DNA from: Kocuria marina
GTDB taxonomy: Bacteria; Actinomycetota; Actinomycetes; Actinomycetales; Micrococcaceae
Direction: 5' to 3'
Assembly (NCBI GenBank): GCA_014652975.1
Contig: BMZV01000001.1
Location: 558,001-622,000 of the forward strand
Length of the DNA stretch: 64,000 nt
Positions 33,929-42,687 of this stretch are shown here, in pieces. Below the pieces are notes generated by a model, which did not search any database, had not been told where the DNA came from, and saw only the letters and a program-made list of their open reading frames with translations. Position 1 is the stretch's first letter, and every line of letters starts with the position of its first letter. The position numbers and the translations under genes are program-made.

Positions 33929-34450
33929 CTAGACCCCCGGGGTGTGGAAGCGCGTGAGGCGGGCGTCGGCGCCGTCGAGCACGGCCCAGTCCCCGGGGAC
34001 CTCGAGCACCGCGGTGCCCCCGGTCGGGAAACCCGCGGCGGCATCCATCATGGCGTCCTGGTCCGAGTCACGAGAGGCCAGGCGCAGGACGGTGTCCAGC
34101 ACCCCGGGCATGTGGGCGACCACCATGAGGGTGCGCACGGTTTCCGGGGCGTGGTTCACGGCCGCGATGATCTGCGCGTCCGTGGCGTCGTAGAGCCCGT
34201 CCCACAACTGCGGCGTGGGAGCCTTCTCCCCGAGTTCATGGCATACCCACGTGATGGTCTGGCGGGTGCGCAGCGCCGGGGACACCAGGATCATGTCCGG
34301 CGCGGCATGTTCGGCGAGCCACCGTCCCACGTCCGCGGCCTCACGGGCACCGCGCGTCACCAGGGGGCGGTCGTGGTCCGGGACGTCCCGCGGGAAGTCC
34401 GCTTCCCCGTGCCGCATGATCACCAGGTGCTTGAGGTCGTGGGGTGCCAT
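33929..34450 (-). CDS. SixA-like histidine phosphatase
   Basis: A 173-residue phosphohistidine phosphatase of the histidine-acid superfamily. The catalytic RHG motif is in HLVIMRHGEADFPRD, with LVSPALRTRQTI (the second Arg) and VVAHMPGVLDTV (the second His) following in the standard order. Bacterial relatives dephosphorylate HPt domains or act on phosphorylated small molecules; the substrate is not determinable here. It is downstream of the winged-helix regulator on the same strand, 93 bp apart, with a weak hairpin between them. Confidence 0.9.
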   Translation of the reverse strand: MAPHDLKHLVIMRHGEADFPRDVPDHDRPLVTRGAREAADVGRWLAEHAAPDMILVSPALRTRQTITWVCHELGEKAPTPQLWDGLYDATDAQIIAAVNHAPETVRTLMVVAHMPGVLDTVLRLASRDSDQDAMMDAAAGFPTGGTAVLEVPGDWAVLDGADARLTRFHTPGV

Positions 34451-34504
34451 GGGCCCCAGTGTGTCACGGCGGGGTGCAGCCCGGTCACGGAAGCAACGCG
34501 ACGG

Positions 34505-34524
34505 CGCGCTCCCGGGTGAGCGCG
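34505..34524 (-). terminator. Weak hairpin after the winged-helix regulator
   Basis: CGCGCTC (34505-34511) pairs with GAGCGCG (34518-34524) around a 6-base loop, 20 bp past the regulator stop. Only 7 bp and no T tract. Confidence 0.35.
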
Positions 34525-34543
34525 GTCTCGCGACTGAGGAGGA

Positions 34544-35344
34544 TTAGATGGAGTACTCGGGCGCGGCCCACACGACGACCTCGGGGTGGTCGTAGAACCG
34601 GTACCCCTGACCGCGAACGGTGCGCACGGTGTTGGCCAAGCGACCCAGCTTGGAACGCAACCGCCGCACGTGCACGTCGATCGTGCGCTCGGAGGGGACC
34701 TCCTCGGCGTCACCCCACAGGCTGTCGAGCAGCTCGGTGCGACCCACGGTGCGGGTGCCGTTCTCCACGAGGTAGTTGAGCAGTTCGAACTCGCGGTGGG
34801 TCAGGTTCAGCAGCTCCCCGTCCAGGAACACTTCGCGGCGGGAGAGGTCGATCAGCACGCCCACCCGCTGACGGTCAATCGCACTCCCGGCACCGGCCGC
34901 GGGCAGCGGCGCAATGGGTTCGATCACCGGGTCCGAGAACGTGGGGTCACCCAACGCGCTGCGCACGACTTCGAGATCCGTGCCTTCCGCGTGCACCGGG
35001 GCGAGGGCCACGGCGGCGTAGGAATCGGACTCGGGGACCGCGGAGCTGATGAACTGGCGGACGTCCTGCACGAGCTGCACGAGGTTGATCCCGCGGTCGG
35101 CGGCGGCTTGCTCGTCCACGCCCACGTAGATCACGAAGCCGCGGGCCTCAGTGGGCTGCTGCCCCGCGCCCGGTTGACGTTCCAGGCGTGAATCGGCACC
35201 GTGTTCGGCGGCGACGGAACGCAGGTGTCGGAAATCCTCAGCGGTCCCCACCATGCGATGCGCCCCGCGGGGTCGGGCCGTGGACTGGGCTCCACCCAGT
35301 CGGTGTCGCTGCGAGATGTGGACGTAACCCGGTGCGCCTGACAT
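34544..35344 (-). CDS. OmpR-type winged-helix regulator without a receiver domain
   Basis: A 266-residue protein. Residues about 165-255 form a PhoB/OmpR-type DNA-binding domain: IDLSRREVFLDGELLNLTHREFELL, GTRTVGRTELLDSLWG, ERTIDVHVRRLRSKLG, VRTVRGQGYRFYDHP. The N-terminal 160 residues are not a receiver. No phospho-acceptor aspartate pattern is visible, and the segment FVIYVGVDEQAAADRGIN...LVQDVRQFISS has its own alpha/beta pattern of unknown family. It may bind a ligand or respond to a partner. The first ATG of the frame is used; several Met/GTG alternatives exist. A palindrome lies about 110 bp upstream. Confidence 0.82.
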   Translation of the reverse strand: MSGAPGYVHISQRHRLGGAQSTARPRGAHRMVGTAEDFRHLRSVAAEHGADSRLERQPGAGQQPTEARGFVIYVGVDEQAAADRGINLVQLVQDVRQFISSAVPESDSYAAVALAPVHAEGTDLEVVRSALGDPTFSDPVIEPIAPLPAAGAGSAIDRQRVGVLIDLSRREVFLDGELLNLTHREFELLNYLVENGTRTVGRTELLDSLWGDAEEVPSERTIDVHVRRLRSKLGRLANTVRTVRGQGYRFYDHPEVVVWAAPEYSI

Positions 35345-35576
35345 TCGAACCCCTGCCTCGTGATGCCCCCGTTCCCATGAATTCCCTGGAAAACGGCATT
35401 ATCATCATGTTCTGCGACGCGCGGCTGGACTGGCAAGTAATATATGGGTTTTTTTCTCACATAGTGAGACCTACTCTTGATTCACGCGATCCCATGGCGA
35501 AATGGATTGCATTCTCGCCGAGATGAGGGGCTACTTCCCCGCTCGAGATGCTTTCCGAGAGCCGACGAGCGGGGCC
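35345..35576. other. AT-rich promoter region of the winged-helix regulator
   Basis: A region of 232 bp between upp and the regulator, with no gene. It is locally AT-rich (TAATATATGGGTTTTTTTC near 35438-35456) and contains the palindrome TCTCAC-ATA-GTGAGA (35455-35469), an operator candidate close to the likely -10 on the minus strand. Confidence 0.5.
35455..35469 (-). promoter_or_regulatory. Palindromic operator candidate
   Basis: TCTCAC and GTGAGA separated by three bases form a perfect 6+6 inverted repeat in the AT-rich promoter region of the winged-helix regulator. Autoregulation is an inference. Confidence 0.45.
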
Positions 35577-36212
35577 TCAGTGCGCGACGCCGTACAGGCG
35601 GTCGCCCGCATCCCCGAGGCCGGGAACGATGTACGCGTTCTCGTCCAGTCGTTCGTCCACGGACGCCAGCACCACATTGACCTCGCTGTCGTCCAGTTCC
35701 CGGGTCAACCGGTCGAGGCCCTCGGGCGCCGCCAGCAAGCACACGCACGTGATCTGTTCGGCACCGCGGCGGTAGAGGAACTTGATGGCCTCGCTCAGCG
35801 TGCCACCCGTGGCGAGCATGGGATCGAGCACGTACACCTGACGGCCCGTGAGATCGTCCGGCAGCCGTTCGGCGTACGTGATGATGTCCAGCGTGGTGTC
35901 GTCACGCGCCATCCCCAGGAACCCGACCTCCGCGGTGGGGATCAACCGGGTCATCCCCTCGAGCATGCCCAGCCCCGCGCGCAGGATGGGCACCACGAGC
36001 GGCCGCGGGTACGCGAGCGCGATCCCCTGGGTCTCGGCCACCGGGGTCCGTACCGTGACCGGCTCCACGCGCACGTCCCGGGTCGCCTCGTACGCCAGCA
36101 GGGTGACCAGTTCCTCCACCAACAACCGGAACACCGGGGAGGAGGTGTCCTTGTCGCGCAGCACACTCAGTTTGTGGGCGACCAGGGGGTGATCCAAGAC
36201 AGTGACTCGCAT
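35577..36212 (-). CDS. upp: Uracil phosphoribosyltransferase
   Basis: A 211-residue pyrimidine-salvage enzyme making UMP from uracil and PRPP. Family blocks: [55 protein letters not shown], and the PRPP loop [14 protein letters not shown]. The uracil-binding C-terminus [15 protein letters not shown] is complete. It is an orphan gene, divergent from the ABC transporter across 156 bp. The upstream in-frame extension of the ABC gene overlaps it antisense and is not coding. Confidence 0.95.
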   Translation of the reverse strand: MRVTVLDHPLVAHKLSVLRDKDTSSPVFRLLVEELVTLLAYEATRDVRVEPVTVRTPVAETQGIALAYPRPLVVPILRAGLGMLEGMTRLIPTAEVGFLGMARDDTTLDIITYAERLPDDLTGRQVYVLDPMLATGGTLSEAIKFLYRRGAEQITCVCLLAAPEGLDRLTRELDDSEVNVVLASVDERLDENAYIVPGLGDAGDRLYGVAH

Positions 36213-36368
36213 ACCTCAGAATCTAGCAGCCGCCGCAGGGCCCGCGGACGTCACGGATTCATCACACGCCGGGGAAGATCAGCCGAGGGGACGAGGACGT
36301 GCCATAGGGTCATACGGGAGACTCGACATGGTTCTGCGCACGGCAATCCTCGGAAGGGACACCTGAAT

Positions 36369-37298
36369 ATGACGGCTCCGGTTCTCGAAACGGAGAATTT
36401 GGTCAAGATCTACGGCAGAGGAGAAACCCGCTTCGACGCCCTCAAGGGCATCAACCTGGAGATCGGCAAGGGCGAGTCCGTTGCGGTGGTGGGAAAATCC
36501 GGTTCGGGCAAATCCACTCTCATGCACCTGCTGGCGTTGCTGGACGCCCCCACGCACGGCGTCGTGGCCCTGGAGGGCAAGCCCACCGGGGATCTGAATG
36601 CCAAAGAACTCAACGAACTGCGCAATTCCGCGTTCGGTTTCGTGTTCCAGCAGTTCTTCCTGACCCCCAATCAGAGCGTGTTGGAAAACGTCACGCTCCC
36701 TCTGAAGATCGCGGGTGTTCCGGCCGGTGAGCGCAAACGCCGCGGCATGGAAGTCCTCGACCAACTGGACATGGCGGACAAGGCCGAGAACAAGGCCACC
36801 GATCTTTCGGGTGGTCAGAAACAGCGCGTGGTGATCGCGCGAGCCCTGATCAACGAACCCTCCGTGATCTTCGCGGACGAGCCCACCGGGAACCTGGACT
36901 CGGCAACGTCCCGGGTTGTGGAGGACATCCTCTTCGGGCTCAACCGGGACAAGGGCATCACCCTGGTGATCGTGACCCATGATCTGGACCTCGCGCAGCG
37001 GTGCTCCCGGCAGATCTACCTCGTGGACGGGCAGATCGTACCGACCCCGGAGGCGGCCACGAACGACGTCGTCGATCGGCAGCCGCGCCGCGCCGCGCAC
37101 CCGGCGGGCGCCGACGACGCCACCGGGACCGTCCGGATCACCGAGCCCACGACCGGCGAGATGATCACCCTCAGCGAGGCCGACGCCGCCGAGCTCACCC
37201 GCGCCGCCCAGGAACCCGTGCGGCCGGGCAAGCACGCCGCCCCTTGGGCCACCAACACCCCACACCGCCCGACCGACCAGCCAGGAGCCACCGCGTGA
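36369..37298 (+). CDS. ABC transporter ATP-binding protein (MacB/LolD type)
   Basis: A 309-residue ATPase. Walker A is [17 protein letters not shown], the Q-loop is [14 protein letters not shown], the ABC signature is [15 protein letters not shown], Walker B is [15 protein letters not shown], and the H-loop is VIVTHDLD. After the domain (about 225) there is an 85-residue charged, low-complexity C-terminal tail unusual for the family. The start is the ATG for [16 protein letters not shown], preceded by GGAAGGGA. Its stop overlaps the permease start (GTGA). The pair belongs to the MacB/FtsX-like exporters of peptides, lipoproteins or antimicrobials. Confidence 0.93.
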   Translation: MTAPVLETENLVKIYGRGETRFDALKGINLEIGKGESVAVVGKSGSGKSTLMHLLALLDAPTHGVVALEGKPTGDLNAKELNELRNSAFGFVFQQFFLTPNQSVLENVTLPLKIAGVPAGERKRRGMEVLDQLDMADKAENKATDLSGGQKQRVVIARALINEPSVIFADEPTGNLDSATSRVVEDILFGLNRDKGITLVIVTHDLDLAQRCSRQIYLVDGQIVPTPEAATNDVVDRQPRRAAHPAGADDATGTVRITEPTTGEMITLSEADAAELTRAAQEPVRPGKHAAPWATNTPHRPTDQPGATA

Positions 37299-38578
37299 AA
37301 TTCCTCGATCTGCTGCGCACGGCGATCGCCAACACGTTCCGGTCCAAGGCCCGCACCATCCTGACCGTGATCGCCATCTTCATCGGTTCCTTCACGCTCA
37401 CGCTGACCTCGGGCATCGGCACCGGCGTCAACGACTACATCGACAAGACCGTGGCCGCGTTCGGTAACCAGAACGCCCTGTACGTCCAGAAAGTGTCCGA
37501 GCGCTCCACCCCCGGCTCCGGCCAGGAGGACGGGCCCACCGAGTACGACCCCGAGCGGGCCAATGTGCAGACGGGGTTCGGTTCGATCGCAGGGCTCACG
37601 GACGCCGACATCGACAAGATCAGGGATATCGACGGCGTGGAGTCCGTGGACCCCATGTACATGGTCACGCCCACCTACCTGGAGGCCCCCGACGGCAAGA
37701 AGTTCCAGCTGAGCCTGGGCTCCCCGGCGGAAGCGGAAGGGCTGCAGCTGGAGGCCGGTGAGACCCCGGACCGGTCCGCGGACGAGATCCTGCTGCCCGC
37801 CTCCTGGGTGGCGCCCCTGGGCTTCGACTCCAACGAGGACGCCGTGGGCAAAACCGTGACGATCGCCATGCGCAACGCCGCCGGCGAGACCCGAGCCTTC
37901 GACGTCCGGGTCTCCGGCATCAGCCAGGCCTCCCTCGCGGGCGCGTCCACCAGCCCCATTCCCTCGTCGGAGCTGAACAGGAAGCTGTACGAGTACCAGA
38001 CCTCGGGCTCACCCCGGGAGATGCCCAACACGTACTTCACCGCCACGGCCAACCTGAGCGACAACACCGAGGTGGGCCCCATCAAGTCCCAGCTCGCGGA
38101 CGACGACATGCTGGGCATAACGGTCGAGGACCAGCTCGGGATGTTCCGGGCCGTGATCAACGGGATCGTGTGGATCCTCAACTCCTTCGCGATCATCGCG
38201 CTGCTCGCGGCCGGATTCGGCATCGTGAACACGCTGCTCATGTCCGTCCAGGAACGCACCCGCGAGATCGGGCTCATGAAGGCCATGGGGATGAGCGGGG
38301 GCAAGGTCTTCGGCCTGTTCTCCCTCGAGGCCATCTTCATCGGTTTCCTGGGCTCCGCGATCGGAGCCGCCGTGGGCATGGCCACCGGCAGCATCCTCAG
38401 CGGGGTCCTCTCCAACGGGTTGCTTTCCTCGCTGCCCGGGCTGAGTCTGTTCTTGTTCGACCCGCTCAAGATCGTGATCATCATCCTCGCAGTGATGTTC
38501 ATCGCGTTCCTCGCCGGGACCATCCCCGCCATGCGGGCGGCCCGGCAGGATCCCATCAATGCCCTTCGATACGAGTAA
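37295..38578 (+). CDS. ABC transporter permease (MacB/FtsX family)
   Basis: A 427-residue membrane protein starting at GTG 37295, with AGGAG upstream and overlapping the ATPase stop. One TM near the N-terminus (TILTVIAIFIGSFTLTLTSG) is followed by a large extracytoplasmic MacB-PCD domain (about 50-290). Three C-terminal TMs carry the FtsX signature VNTLLMSVQERTREIGLMKAMG and end in MRAARQDPINALRYE. This topology uses the periplasmic domain to push substrates outward mechanically. The substrate is unknown. A small Pro/Asn-rich membrane protein follows 54 bp later and may be part of the unit. Confidence 0.92.
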   Translation: MKFLDLLRTAIANTFRSKARTILTVIAIFIGSFTLTLTSGIGTGVNDYIDKTVAAFGNQNALYVQKVSERSTPGSGQEDGPTEYDPERANVQTGFGSIAGLTDADIDKIRDIDGVESVDPMYMVTPTYLEAPDGKKFQLSLGSPAEAEGLQLEAGETPDRSADEILLPASWVAPLGFDSNEDAVGKTVTIAMRNAAGETRAFDVRVSGISQASLAGASTSPIPSSELNRKLYEYQTSGSPREMPNTYFTATANLSDNTEVGPIKSQLADDDMLGITVEDQLGMFRAVINGIVWILNSFAIIALLAAGFGIVNTLLMSVQERTREIGLMKAMGMSGGKVFGLFSLEAIFIGFLGSAIGAAVGMATGSILSGVLSNGLLSSLPGLSLFLFDPLKIVIIILAVMFIAFLAGTIPAMRAARQDPINALRYE

Positions 38579-38632
38579 TCCCCCCACACTCACGCAGTAT
38601 CACTCGCACGATGCACAGGAAGGACAGTCCTC

Positions 38633-39301
38633 ATGAGCAACGACACCCCCAACAACAACCCGCACAACCCTCCGTACGGTGACCCGGGCGCGACCCAGCC
38701 CGTGCCGCCCCAGCCCCGCGGGCAGGGCGCAGTCAACGGCGCGCCCCAGGGCCAGCAGTACGGCATGACCGGCGGCAAGTACGGCACCTCGGAGTACAAC
38801 CCCAACCAGTACACCGGCACCATGGGCCGCCCCTCCACGGTGGACAAGCTGCTCAAGCTGACCCTGGCGTCCCTGGGGCTCTACGTCCTCAACGGCATCA
38901 TCGGCCTGATCGCGGCGAGCAGCGTGGACTACACCCAGATGTACCGCGACATGGGCCTGAGCACGGAAATGGCCGATCAGAGCGCGAGCCAGATGGCCAT
39001 GACCACCGGCCCCGTCGCCAGCATCATCAGCCTGATCATCGGACTCGCGCTGTACTTCCTGGTCTACAACGGCCTGAAGAAGGGCAAGAACTGGGCTCGC
39101 ATCCTGGGCACCGTCCTCGCGGCCATCGCCATCCTGAGCGGAATCTTCGGCCTGTTCGGTGTCTTCATCTACCCCGCGCCGTGGAACATCATCATGGCCA
39201 TCCTGATGATCGTGAAGGTCGTGGTGGACATCCTGTGGATCGTGACCGCGTTCCGCGCCCCTACCTCCGCGTGGTTCAACCAGAACCGCGTCCAGCGCTG
39301 A
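38633..39301 (+). CDS. Membrane protein with Pro/Gln/Asn-rich cytoplasmic tail
   Basis: A 222-residue protein. The first 65 residues are N/P/G/Q-rich (NNNPHNPPYGDPGATQPVPP) and disordered. Four hydrophobic segments follow at about 75-97 (LLKLTLASLGLYVLNGIIGLI), 125-148, 155-180 and 185-205. It resembles many uncharacterised actinobacterial small membrane proteins with such tails; no domain name is warranted. It sits 54 bp downstream of the MacB-like permease and just upstream of tadA, on the same strand. An SD-like AAGGACAG precedes the ATG. Confidence 0.75.
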   Translation: MSNDTPNNNPHNPPYGDPGATQPVPPQPRGQGAVNGAPQGQQYGMTGGKYGTSEYNPNQYTGTMGRPSTVDKLLKLTLASLGLYVLNGIIGLIAASSVDYTQMYRDMGLSTEMADQSASQMAMTTGPVASIISLIIGLALYFLVYNGLKKGKNWARILGTVLAAIAILSGIFGLFGVFIYPAPWNIIMAILMIVKVVVDILWIVTAFRAPTSAWFNQNRVQR

Positions 39302-39307
39302 CACAGC

Positions 39308-39790
39308 GTGGCATTACCGCACACCGCCAGGTCCATCCAGCTCTCGGGCTGGATGGACCTGGCTCTGTCAGAGGCCCGCGCCACGGAAGGCACGGGGGAC
39401 GTGCCGATCGGCGCCGTCGTCCTGGACCCGGACGGCCGGGTCATCGGGCGCGGGTACAACCGCCGCGAGGCCGACGGCGATCCCACCGCCCACGCCGAGG
39501 TCCTGGCCCTGCGAAAGGCTTCCCGCGCGCTGGGGTCCTGGCGGCTGGAAGGCTGCACCCTGGTGGTGACGCTCGAACCGTGCGCCATGTGCGCCGGGGC
39601 GATCGTGCTGGCTCGGGTGCCCACCGTGGTGTTCGGGGCATGGGACTCCAAGGCGGGGGCGTGCGGATCGGTGTTCGACATCGTGCGTGATCCGCGCCTG
39701 AACCACTGGGTGGAGGTCACGGGCGGGGTTCGCGAGGCCGAGTGCGCCGCCTTGCTGCACGAGTTCTTCCGGGGCCACCGCAACCCCTGA
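39308..39790 (+). CDS. tadA: tRNA-specific adenosine deaminase
   Basis: A 160-residue zinc deaminase that converts A34 to inosine in tRNA-Arg(ACG), and that tRNA is encoded 7 kb upstream. The active site reads DPTAHAEVLALRKA (zinc His plus catalytic Glu) and TLEPCAMCAGAIVLARV (two zinc Cys). VVFGAWDSKAGACGSVFD is the typical TadA loop. It starts at GTG 39308; an internal ATG (39353, MDLALSEAR) matches where shorter family members begin and is an alternative. Confidence 0.92.
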   Translation: MALPHTARSIQLSGWMDLALSEARATEGTGDVPIGAVVLDPDGRVIGRGYNRREADGDPTAHAEVLALRKASRALGSWRLEGCTLVVTLEPCAMCAGAIVLARVPTVVFGAWDSKAGACGSVFDIVRDPRLNHWVEVTGGVREAECAALLHEFFRGHRNP

Positions 39791-39853
39791 GCCGGTCCGC
39801 GCCCAGCCCTGGTTTGGAGGGGTTGCGCCCCGGGCTGTAAAGTGCTGGGAGTT

Positions 39854-39943
39854 GGTGACGTGTCCGAGCGGCCGAAGGTGCATCACTCGAAATGATGTTT
39901 GGTGTCAAAGCCAACGTGGGTTCAAATCCCACCGTCACCGCCA
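39854..39943 (+). tRNA. tRNA-Ser (anticodon CGA), CCA encoded
   Basis: A class II tRNA of 87 nt plus an encoded CCA (39941-39943). The acceptor pairs GGTGACG with CGTCACC. The anticodon loop CTCGAAA within CATCA/TGATG gives CGA. A long variable arm and the T loop GGGTTCAAATCCC follow. An intrinsic terminator lies just downstream. Confidence 0.96.
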
Positions 39944-39948
39944 ATTTT

Positions 39949-39994
39949 CGAGGCCCCTGCCTCCCCGAATTTCCGGGGGAACAGGGGCCTCGTT
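39949..39994 (+). terminator. Intrinsic terminator of tRNA-Ser
   Basis: CGAGGCCCCTG (39949-39959) pairs with CAGGGGCCTCG (39982-39992), with a nested CCCCG/CGGGG stem inside, followed by TT. It lies between the tRNA and the convergent enoyl-CoA hydratase and probably serves both. Confidence 0.85.
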
Positions 39995-40010
39995 CATGAC
40001 CGGAGCCGGT

Positions 40011-40802
40011 TCACCCCCGGCCCGCGAAGCCGTCCACGAGGGCCACGGACTCCGGAGTCCCGGAGCGCTCGGCGATCACGCTGATCTCCTCCGCCAGGTG
40101 GGTCTCGTACTCCGCGACGACGCCGCGGCGCAGCAAGCGCTTCGTGGACCCGTAGGAACCGGCGGTTCCCGCGACGAAACGGTCCTCCACCTCCGTCAAT
40201 CGCTCGGCGAACTCCTCCGCCGAAACGGATTCAGCGGCAATCCCCCACTCGACCGCTTCCATCCCGGTGAGCCGGCGACCCCAGAGGGTCAGTTCCACCG
40301 AACGTTGATGACCCACTGCGCGGGGCAGCAGATAGGACACACCGGTGTCCGGCGTCAGGCCGATCGCGGCGTAGGCGGCGAGCACGGTGGCGTCCTCCCG
40401 GATGAGCGCCCAGTCGGAGTTGAGGATCAGCCCCAGTCCGGCCCCGGCCGCCGTGCCATTGACCCCGGCGATGATGAGCAGCCGCGAGCGCACCATGGCC
40501 AGGGCCAGATCCCGGGCCGCGGAGGCGAGTTCCCGCAGGAACCCGGGACGCTCGGTGGCCGGACGACCGGCCATGCCCTTGACGTCACCGCCCGCGCTGA
40601 AGAACCGCCCCGAACCCGTGAGGGTCAGCACGTGGACGGTGGGATCGGCTTCCGCCCGTCGCAGGGCGGACAGTGTCTCGCGCGCGAGGTCCAGGTCCAC
40701 GGCGTTGCCGGTGGCCGCGCGGTCCCACACGATCCGCACCACGCCGGCTCTGTGCTCCACCCGGACGGCATCGGGGTGTTCCACGGTGTCCCCCTGCCTC
40801 AT
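40011..40802 (-). CDS. Enoyl-CoA hydratase/isomerase
   Basis: A 263-residue crotonase-fold protein. The oxyanion-hole pattern is GSGRFFSAGGDVKGMAG, then VNGTAAGAGLGLILNSDWAL, and the second-helix region AAYAAIGLTPDTGVSYLLPRAVG; these are the expected blocks. The glutamate of the classical hydratase (GxxPExG) is replaced by TPDTG, which is more like dienoyl-CoA isomerase or PaaG-type members, so the reaction is uncertain. Its ATG overlaps the TGA of the upstream acyl-CoA ligase (ATGA), so activation and processing of the acyl group are coupled. A copy of GACGACGCCGC sits at 40116-40126. Confidence 0.88.
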   Translation of the reverse strand: MRQGDTVEHPDAVRVEHRAGVVRIVWDRAATGNAVDLDLARETLSALRRAEADPTVHVLTLTGSGRFFSAGGDVKGMAGRPATERPGFLRELASAARDLALAMVRSRLLIIAGVNGTAAGAGLGLILNSDWALIREDATVLAAYAAIGLTPDTGVSYLLPRAVGHQRSVELTLWGRRLTGMEAVEWGIAAESVSAEEFAERLTEVEDRFVAGTAGSYGSTKRLLRRGVVAEYETHLAEEISVIAERSGTPESVALVDGFAGRG

Positions 40803-42403
40803 ACCGGGCTCGTCCGTTCCGCCCGCAGTTCGCGCTTGAGCAACTTGCCGGACTGGTTGCGGGGCAGCTCCGCGACGAAGTCCACACGCTTGGGCACCTT
40901 GTAATCGGCCAGGCGGGCCTTCACATGGGAGCGCACCGACTCCGCGGTGAGCTCCGATCCCTCCTTGGGGACGATCACCGCCGTGACGGCCTCGATCCAC
41001 CGTTCGTCCGGGAGCCCCACCACCGCGACCTCGGCGACGTCGGGCAGCTCGTAGATGCAGTCCTCGATCTCGCGAGGAGCCACCAGGACACCCCCGGTGT
41101 TGATCACGTCCTTGATCCGGTCCACCACCTGAATGTACCCCTGTTCGTCCTGCACCACCTGGTCCCCGGAACGGAACCAGCCGTCCACGAACGCGTCCGC
41201 CGTGGCCTCTGGCTTGTTCCAGTAGCCGGTCAGCAGCTGCGGGGAGCGGTACTGGATCTCCCCTGGCTCCCCGTGTTGAGCGACCCGACCCTCGGACGTG
41301 ACCACCCGCGCCTCCACGTTGAACGCGGGACGCCCACACGACGCCGGACGGGCGTCGTGCTCGGCGGGTGTCAGGACGGTGCACAGGGGCCCGAGTTCCG
41401 ACTGCCCGAAGCAGTTGTAGAACCCGATGCCCGGATAGCGGGAGCGCAACCGTTGCAGCACCGTGACGGGCATGATGGACGCGCCGTACTGCGCCTTGCG
41501 CAACGACGACAGGTCCCGAGTCTCGAGGTCGGGGTGATTGCTCAGCGGCACCCATACGGTGGGCGCCAGGAACAGCGAACCCACGTGCTCCTCCTCGACC
41601 AGCTGCAGGATCTCGGCGATATCCGGTTTCCGGGTCAATCGCACCGCCGCCCCCAGAGCGAGGTAGGGCAGCAGGAACACGTGCATGCCCGCCGAGTGGT
41701 AGAGCGGCATGGCCACGAGCGGACGGTCCTGCGCGGTCAGGTCCAGCGCGATGATCGCGGACGTGTACTCGGCCAACAGAGCGGCGTGCGTCATCATGGC
41801 GCCCTTGGGCGCGGACGTGGTGCCGGAGGTGTAAAGCAGCTGCAGCAGATCGTGGCCGCGCACCGTCACCCGGACGGCAGCGTCGTTGGCCCGGGGATCG
41901 AACGCGGTCTCCTGAAGCGAGGTGTCGTCGTCCTCGCCGCCGGGCAGCATGGGCAGGACGCGTTCGACGGCGCGTGCTCTCCCGGAGTCCCGGACCTGCG
42001 CCACGAGCGGCAACAGTTCGGGATCGGCAATCACCGTGGTGGCCCCGGAGTCCTCGAGGACGTACGCGAGCTCGTCCCCTTTCAGCGCGAAGTTGACGGG
42101 GACGTGCACGAGCCCCGCTTGGGCGCACGCGAGGTACAGGATCGCGTAGACGTCCGAGTTCACGCCGAACGCCGCGACGCGCGTCCCCGGGGTCAGGCCC
42201 GCATCGGCCAGGCGGCGCGCGACCCGCCGGACCGCGTCCCCCAGCTCCCGGTACGACCAGCACCGGTCCTGGAAGAGCAACGCGGTGGCACCGCCGTTGC
42301 GCGACACGGCCCGTTGCAGCAGAGCCCCCACGGTGTCGGCGCGGGCCTCGCCCTGCGGTTCGTCCTCGGTGGATGGCGGCGTATGTGGTGCGGGATCGGT
42401 CAT
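40799..42403 (-). CDS. AMP-dependent acyl-CoA synthetase
   Basis: A 534-residue adenylate-forming ligase with all core motifs: LLQLLYTSGTTSAPKGAMMTH (A3), GFYNCFGQSELGPLC (A5), DGWFRSGDQVV (A7), VVDRIKDVINTGG (A8), and the catalytic lysine in NQSGKLLKRELRA. The sequence is closest in style to FadD/medium-to-long-chain or aromatic acyl ligases. It is translationally coupled to an enoyl-CoA hydratase-like gene, suggesting a dedicated degradation branch for a carboxylic acid. The N-terminal 25 residues are variable. The repeat-bearing gap 42404-42687 lies upstream. Confidence 0.92.
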   Translation of the reverse strand: MTDPAPHTPPSTEDEPQGEARADTVGALLQRAVSRNGGATALLFQDRCWSYRELGDAVRRVARRLADAGLTPGTRVAAFGVNSDVYAILYLACAQAGLVHVPVNFALKGDELAYVLEDSGATTVIADPELLPLVAQVRDSGRARAVERVLPMLPGGEDDDTSLQETAFDPRANDAAVRVTVRGHDLLQLLYTSGTTSAPKGAMMTHAALLAEYTSAIIALDLTAQDRPLVAMPLYHSAGMHVFLLPYLALGAAVRLTRKPDIAEILQLVEEEHVGSLFLAPTVWVPLSNHPDLETRDLSSLRKAQYGASIMPVTVLQRLRSRYPGIGFYNCFGQSELGPLCTVLTPAEHDARPASCGRPAFNVEARVVTSEGRVAQHGEPGEIQYRSPQLLTGYWNKPEATADAFVDGWFRSGDQVVQDEQGYIQVVDRIKDVINTGGVLVAPREIEDCIYELPDVAEVAVVGLPDERWIEAVTAVIVPKEGSELTAESVRSHVKARLADYKVPKRVDFVAELPRNQSGKLLKRELRAERTSPV

Positions 42404-42552
42404 GGCGGGGTTCCCCTCATGGTCGGGTCCTCGGAGTCGGCGCGGATCCGGGGACGACGGCGCTCCCCGGGTCCGCGCGCGTAGTAGCCACAGTGCCCAA
42501 ATGCGGGGGTGTTGTCCAGATCACGCCAGCTCCGCGCCACATCCGCCCTCCT

Positions 42553-42617
42553 CGAATATCTAGTGGAGCAAAAGCAGCTCGGGGTGCTCGGATGCTGCTT
42601 CTACTCAGTAAAAGCAG
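42553..42617 (+). repeat. Dispersed palindromic repeat, copy 1
   Basis: Starts CGAATATCTAGTGGAGCAAA. Arms 42566-42577 and 42595-42606 are inverted with two mismatches, and a further AGTAAAAGCAG unit (42607-42617) follows. The segment 42563-42606 matches 44835-44878 with about six differences. It lies between the acyl-CoA synthetase promoter and the reductase gene. Copy 2, same orientation, lies beyond the desaturase. Confidence 0.85.
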
Positions 42618-42687
42618 AGGGGTGCAGGGGGCGCCCACATGCTGGACGCATATTGCACGTTTACTTACTAATAGGTAGAACTGGGGT

